Positions 62,127 through 64,000 of a stretch of 64,000 nt of DNA are shown here, one piece after another. The position numbers were made by a program, and so were the translations under genes. The notes beneath the pieces are model-generated. The model was not told the DNA's origin and did not search any database. It worked only from the letters and a program-made list of their open reading frames with translations. Origin of the DNA: Pseudocalidococcus sp964653145 (GTDB taxonomy: Bacteria > Cyanobacteriota > Cyanobacteriia > Thermosynechococcales > Thermosynechococcaceae); contig CAZZCG010000003.1 of assembly GCA_964653145.1 (NCBI GenBank), positions 1-64,000 of the forward strand. The letters are read 5' to 3'. How positions within the stretch are numbered: the first letter of the stretch is position 1; each line of letters begins with the position of its first letter.

Positions 62127-63251
62127 TTATAGAACTGGCTGCACATAAAACGTCAAAGCTAAAACTGCATAGGTGGCCAGTAGTAGTACCCCCTCCAACC
62201 AGTTGGTTTGTCCATCGCTACTTATGGAGTTGACAATTAAAACCGAGACGATAATCGCCAATAATTCCAAAGAATTGAAGTTTAGGTTCATCTCGGCGGT
62301 AAAGAAATAACTGAGTAGAACCAAAAGCGGCGTGACAAACAGGGCAATCTGTAAACTGGAGCCAACCGCAATTGAAATCGATAGATCCATTTTATTTTTC
62401 AAGGCGACGATGACCGCTGTGGCGTGTTCGGCTGCGTTGCCCACTACCGGAATTAGGATCAGGCCGGTAAAAAATGTCGTAAGTCCCAGTTGTTTAGAGG
62501 CAGTTTCTAGGGTCTCGACTAAAAGCTCTGACTCCAGGGCAACCAAGATTGTGGCAATCAATAAAATCGTTATCCATAGCCCGAGATTTGGTTTATGTCC
62601 TGATTCGACTTGATTCCCTGCAACAGCTTCTGGCGTTTCATGCTCTAATTCCAGGCCAGCTTCGTATAGATAGGCATGGGTTTTCATCGAAAAAAGCAAG
62701 GTCAAACCATAGACTAAAATCAAAACAAATGATACAGCATAGGATAGGGTTTGCATGGCACTGTGATTGAGGGCATCAGAAACTTTATTCACTGCCGCCG
62801 GTAACAGCAAAGCAATCACAGCTAGATTCATGGAAGAGCCATTAACTCGCGCCATTACGGGTTGAAACTGCTGCTCCTTAAACTTCAGTCCCCCCAAAAA
62901 TACCGACAGGCCTAAAACCAGAAGTAAATTGCCAATAATCGAGCCAGCTAAACTAGCTTTAACCACCTCCACCAGTCCCTGCCGCAAAGCCACCACTGCA
63001 ATAATTAACTCAGTTGCATTCCCAAAGGTGGCATTGAGCAATCCCCCCCAGGAGGGCCCCAGAACTACGGCAATTTCTTCTGTGGCAGCCCCCATCCACC
63101 CAGCTAATGGGACAATCGCCAAAGCTGCCGTGCCAAAAACTACCAGATCTCCCCAGGCCAGTTGATGGGCCACCAACGAAATCGGAATAAAAAACAAAAG
63201 GCTGGAAAAAATCAAGGTTTGTGGTGACAGGTTGAGCATACTCACGGGCAT
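62127..63251 (-). CDS. Calcium/proton exchanger (CaCA family, CAX type)
   Basis: A 374-aa membrane antiporter with about eleven transmembrane helices. The two alpha-repeat signatures are present: FGNATELIIAVVALRQGLVE and VVGNAAEHATAVIVALKNK, separated by a short acidic loop (ELEHETPEAVAGNQVESG). It should export calcium, possibly other divalent cations, in exchange for protons. Start either at 63251 or at the internal ATG at 63239; both leave the fold whole. Confidence 0.92.
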   Translation of the reverse strand: MPVSMLNLSPQTLIFSSLLFFIPISLVAHQLAWGDLVVFGTAALAIVPLAGWMGAATEEIAVVLGPSWGGLLNATFGNATELIIAVVALRQGLVEVVKASLAGSIIGNLLLVLGLSVFLGGLKFKEQQFQPVMARVNGSSMNLAVIALLLPAAVNKVSDALNHSAMQTLSYAVSFVLILVYGLTLLFSMKTHAYLYEAGLELEHETPEAVAGNQVESGHKPNLGLWITILLIATILVALESELLVETLETASKQLGLTTFFTGLILIPVVGNAAEHATAVIVALKNKMDLSISIAVGSSLQIALFVTPLLVLLSYFFTAEMNLNFNSLELLAIIVSVLIVNSISSDGQTNWLEGVLLLATYAVLALTFYVQPVL

Positions 63252-63484
63252 AGCTGGCTTCTTCTGTTTTTTCCTTCAGTCAATATTCTCATTCAAGGTT
63301 TTTATGCATCACTAAATCCATACCTTTCCCAAACCTGAGAACCGATGCGACTAAGTATCTACCAGCACGAAAAGAAAGACTAGCCTCCATAAATAATGGT
63401 TTGCTATTGGTACAGGGTGATGGCCTTCCTATCATTTAATTTGCCCATAAAATTGAGCTTGATGCCATCGGCACAGAAAACTCC

Positions 63485-64000
63485 CTAAAGCGAGAGAAGG
63501 ATTGACGGTTCAGTTCGTTCGTGACTTCTGGAGGGATGAGGAAATTCAACTGCTGTACCTTGGAGATTGTGGAGTTCTTGGACAAAGTCATCAATACCTT
63601 GGAACTGTCGATAAACGGAAGCAAAGCGTACATAGGCAACTTCATTGATTCGGCGCAACCGTTGCAAGGCCGCTTCCCCGATTTCAACGCTGGCAATATC
63701 TCGCTCGTCCCGCAACTGGAATGCCGCTTCGATGTCGTCCACAACTGCTTCGATGGTTTCTAGGCTGACACCAGTTTTCCCACAGGCTGTTACCAGGCCC
63801 CGCAAGAGTTTTGACCGATTAAACGACTCCCGGCGCCCATCCCGTTTAATGACAGTAATTGGGACAAATTCAATCCGCTCATAGGTGGTAAATCGTCGCC
63901 CACAGCGCAGGCATTCCCGTCGCCGCCGGATACTGTGGCCCCCTTCCGCTGACCGGGATTCTAAGACTCGACCATCAGGATGTTGACAGGCGGGACATTG
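63485..64000 (-). CDS. nrdR: Transcriptional repressor NrdR (start codon outside the window)
   Basis: NrdR represses ribonucleotide reductase genes in response to ATP/dATP. The open frame runs to the window edge: the last three bases encode the residue before CPACQHPDGRV, so only the start codon is missing. The zinc ribbon is CPAC plus CLRCGRRFTTYE, followed by an ATP-cone (VIKRDGRRESFNRSKLLRGL) and EVAYVRFASVYRQF. The visible 171 residues agree with the family, with a slightly long tail (FPHPSRSHERTEPSILLSL). A shorter reading from 63805 would lack the zinc ribbon and is wrong. Confidence 0.95.
   Translation of the reverse strand, partial: QCPACQHPDGRVLESRSAEGGHSIRRRRECLRCGRRFTTYERIEFVPITVIKRDGRRESFNRSKLLRGLVTACGKTGVSLETIEAVVDDIEAAFQLRDERDIASVEIGEAALQRLRRINEVAYVRFASVYRQFQGIDDFVQELHNLQGTAVEFPHPSRSHERTEPSILLSL

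Noticed and set aside
1..64000. CRISPR arrays, phage genes, restriction or toxin systems.
   Set aside because: No spaced direct repeats of CRISPR type and no recognisable phage, restriction-modification or complete toxin-antitoxin genes were found on either strand.

Overview
The window is a chromosomal segment of a unicellular cyanobacterium. The psaA-psaB pair, nblA, a cobalt sensor/exporter pair of the CoaR/CoaT type, bifunctional RibBA with a long C-terminal extension, a three-domain ribosomal protein S1 and a D27-like protein all point that way. As far as I can judge from memory, PsaA and PsaB look closest to the Thermosynechococcus / Synechococcus PCC 6312 branch; this is recognition, not a search. 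The short word CCAGGCC/GGCCTGG occurs very densely, inside genes as well as between them. The classic cyanobacterial HIP1 octamer GCGATCGC was seen by eye only once, inside the cobalt exporter gene.

Layout. 0-8.7 kb: tRNA-Gly(CCC), hisB, tpiA, a small conserved protein with an ABC1-type kinase, a PP2C phosphatase, nblA with a good sigma70-type promoter, a membrane-anchored bL12-like mini-protein, cysS, an HpsJ-like and a DUF4079 membrane protein. 8.8-13.7 kb: the str operon on the minus strand (rpsL-rpsG-fusA-tuf-rpsJ) with a clear TTGACA/TATAGT promoter. 14-26 kb: a Hanks-type kinase, a YbjN protein, comM, rsmB, a CPBP protease overlapping clpS, a DCC-family protein, a TgpA-like transglutaminase-fold protein that has lost its catalytic Cys and His, pgk, and a universal stress protein. 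25.9-35 kb: argC, ribBA, a decayed release-factor-like (baeRF) gene, a membrane-anchored phospholipase-D-type protein with an EF-hand and a helix-hairpin-helix tail, a PEBP protein, a divergent MEKHLA / D27-like pair, a broken DUF2442 gene and pyrE. 35.1-41.4 kb: one giant multi-PAS GAF diguanylate cyclase. 41.5-45.8 kb: the coaR/coaT cobalt-efflux locus, a perfect 46-bp hairpin and a degenerate IS1-family transposase. 45.8-50.4 kb: ilvE, nadE, a pterin dehydratase, a GNAT acetyltransferase and an unrecognised gene. 50.6-55.2 kb: psaA-psaB. 55.6-64 kb: an SH3-like protein, a lipoprotein with a triplicated SWR(D/S)(L/Y)F motif, nnrE-nnrD, pdxA coupled to rpsA (apparently from a CTG start), a Ca2+/H+ antiporter and nrdR, cut by the window edge.

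Most of the region is housekeeping: translation, photosystem I, amino acid, flavin and NAD metabolism. I see no CRISPR array, prophage, integrase or defence island. The least ordinary items are the PLD/EF-hand/HhH protein, the giant PAS protein whose GAF keeps a Cys at the canonical bilin-attachment spacing, the pdxA CTG start, the lipoprotein repeats with a frame-breaking 17-bp duplication, the inactive transglutaminase-like protein, and three decaying genes (baeRF, DUF2442, IS1).
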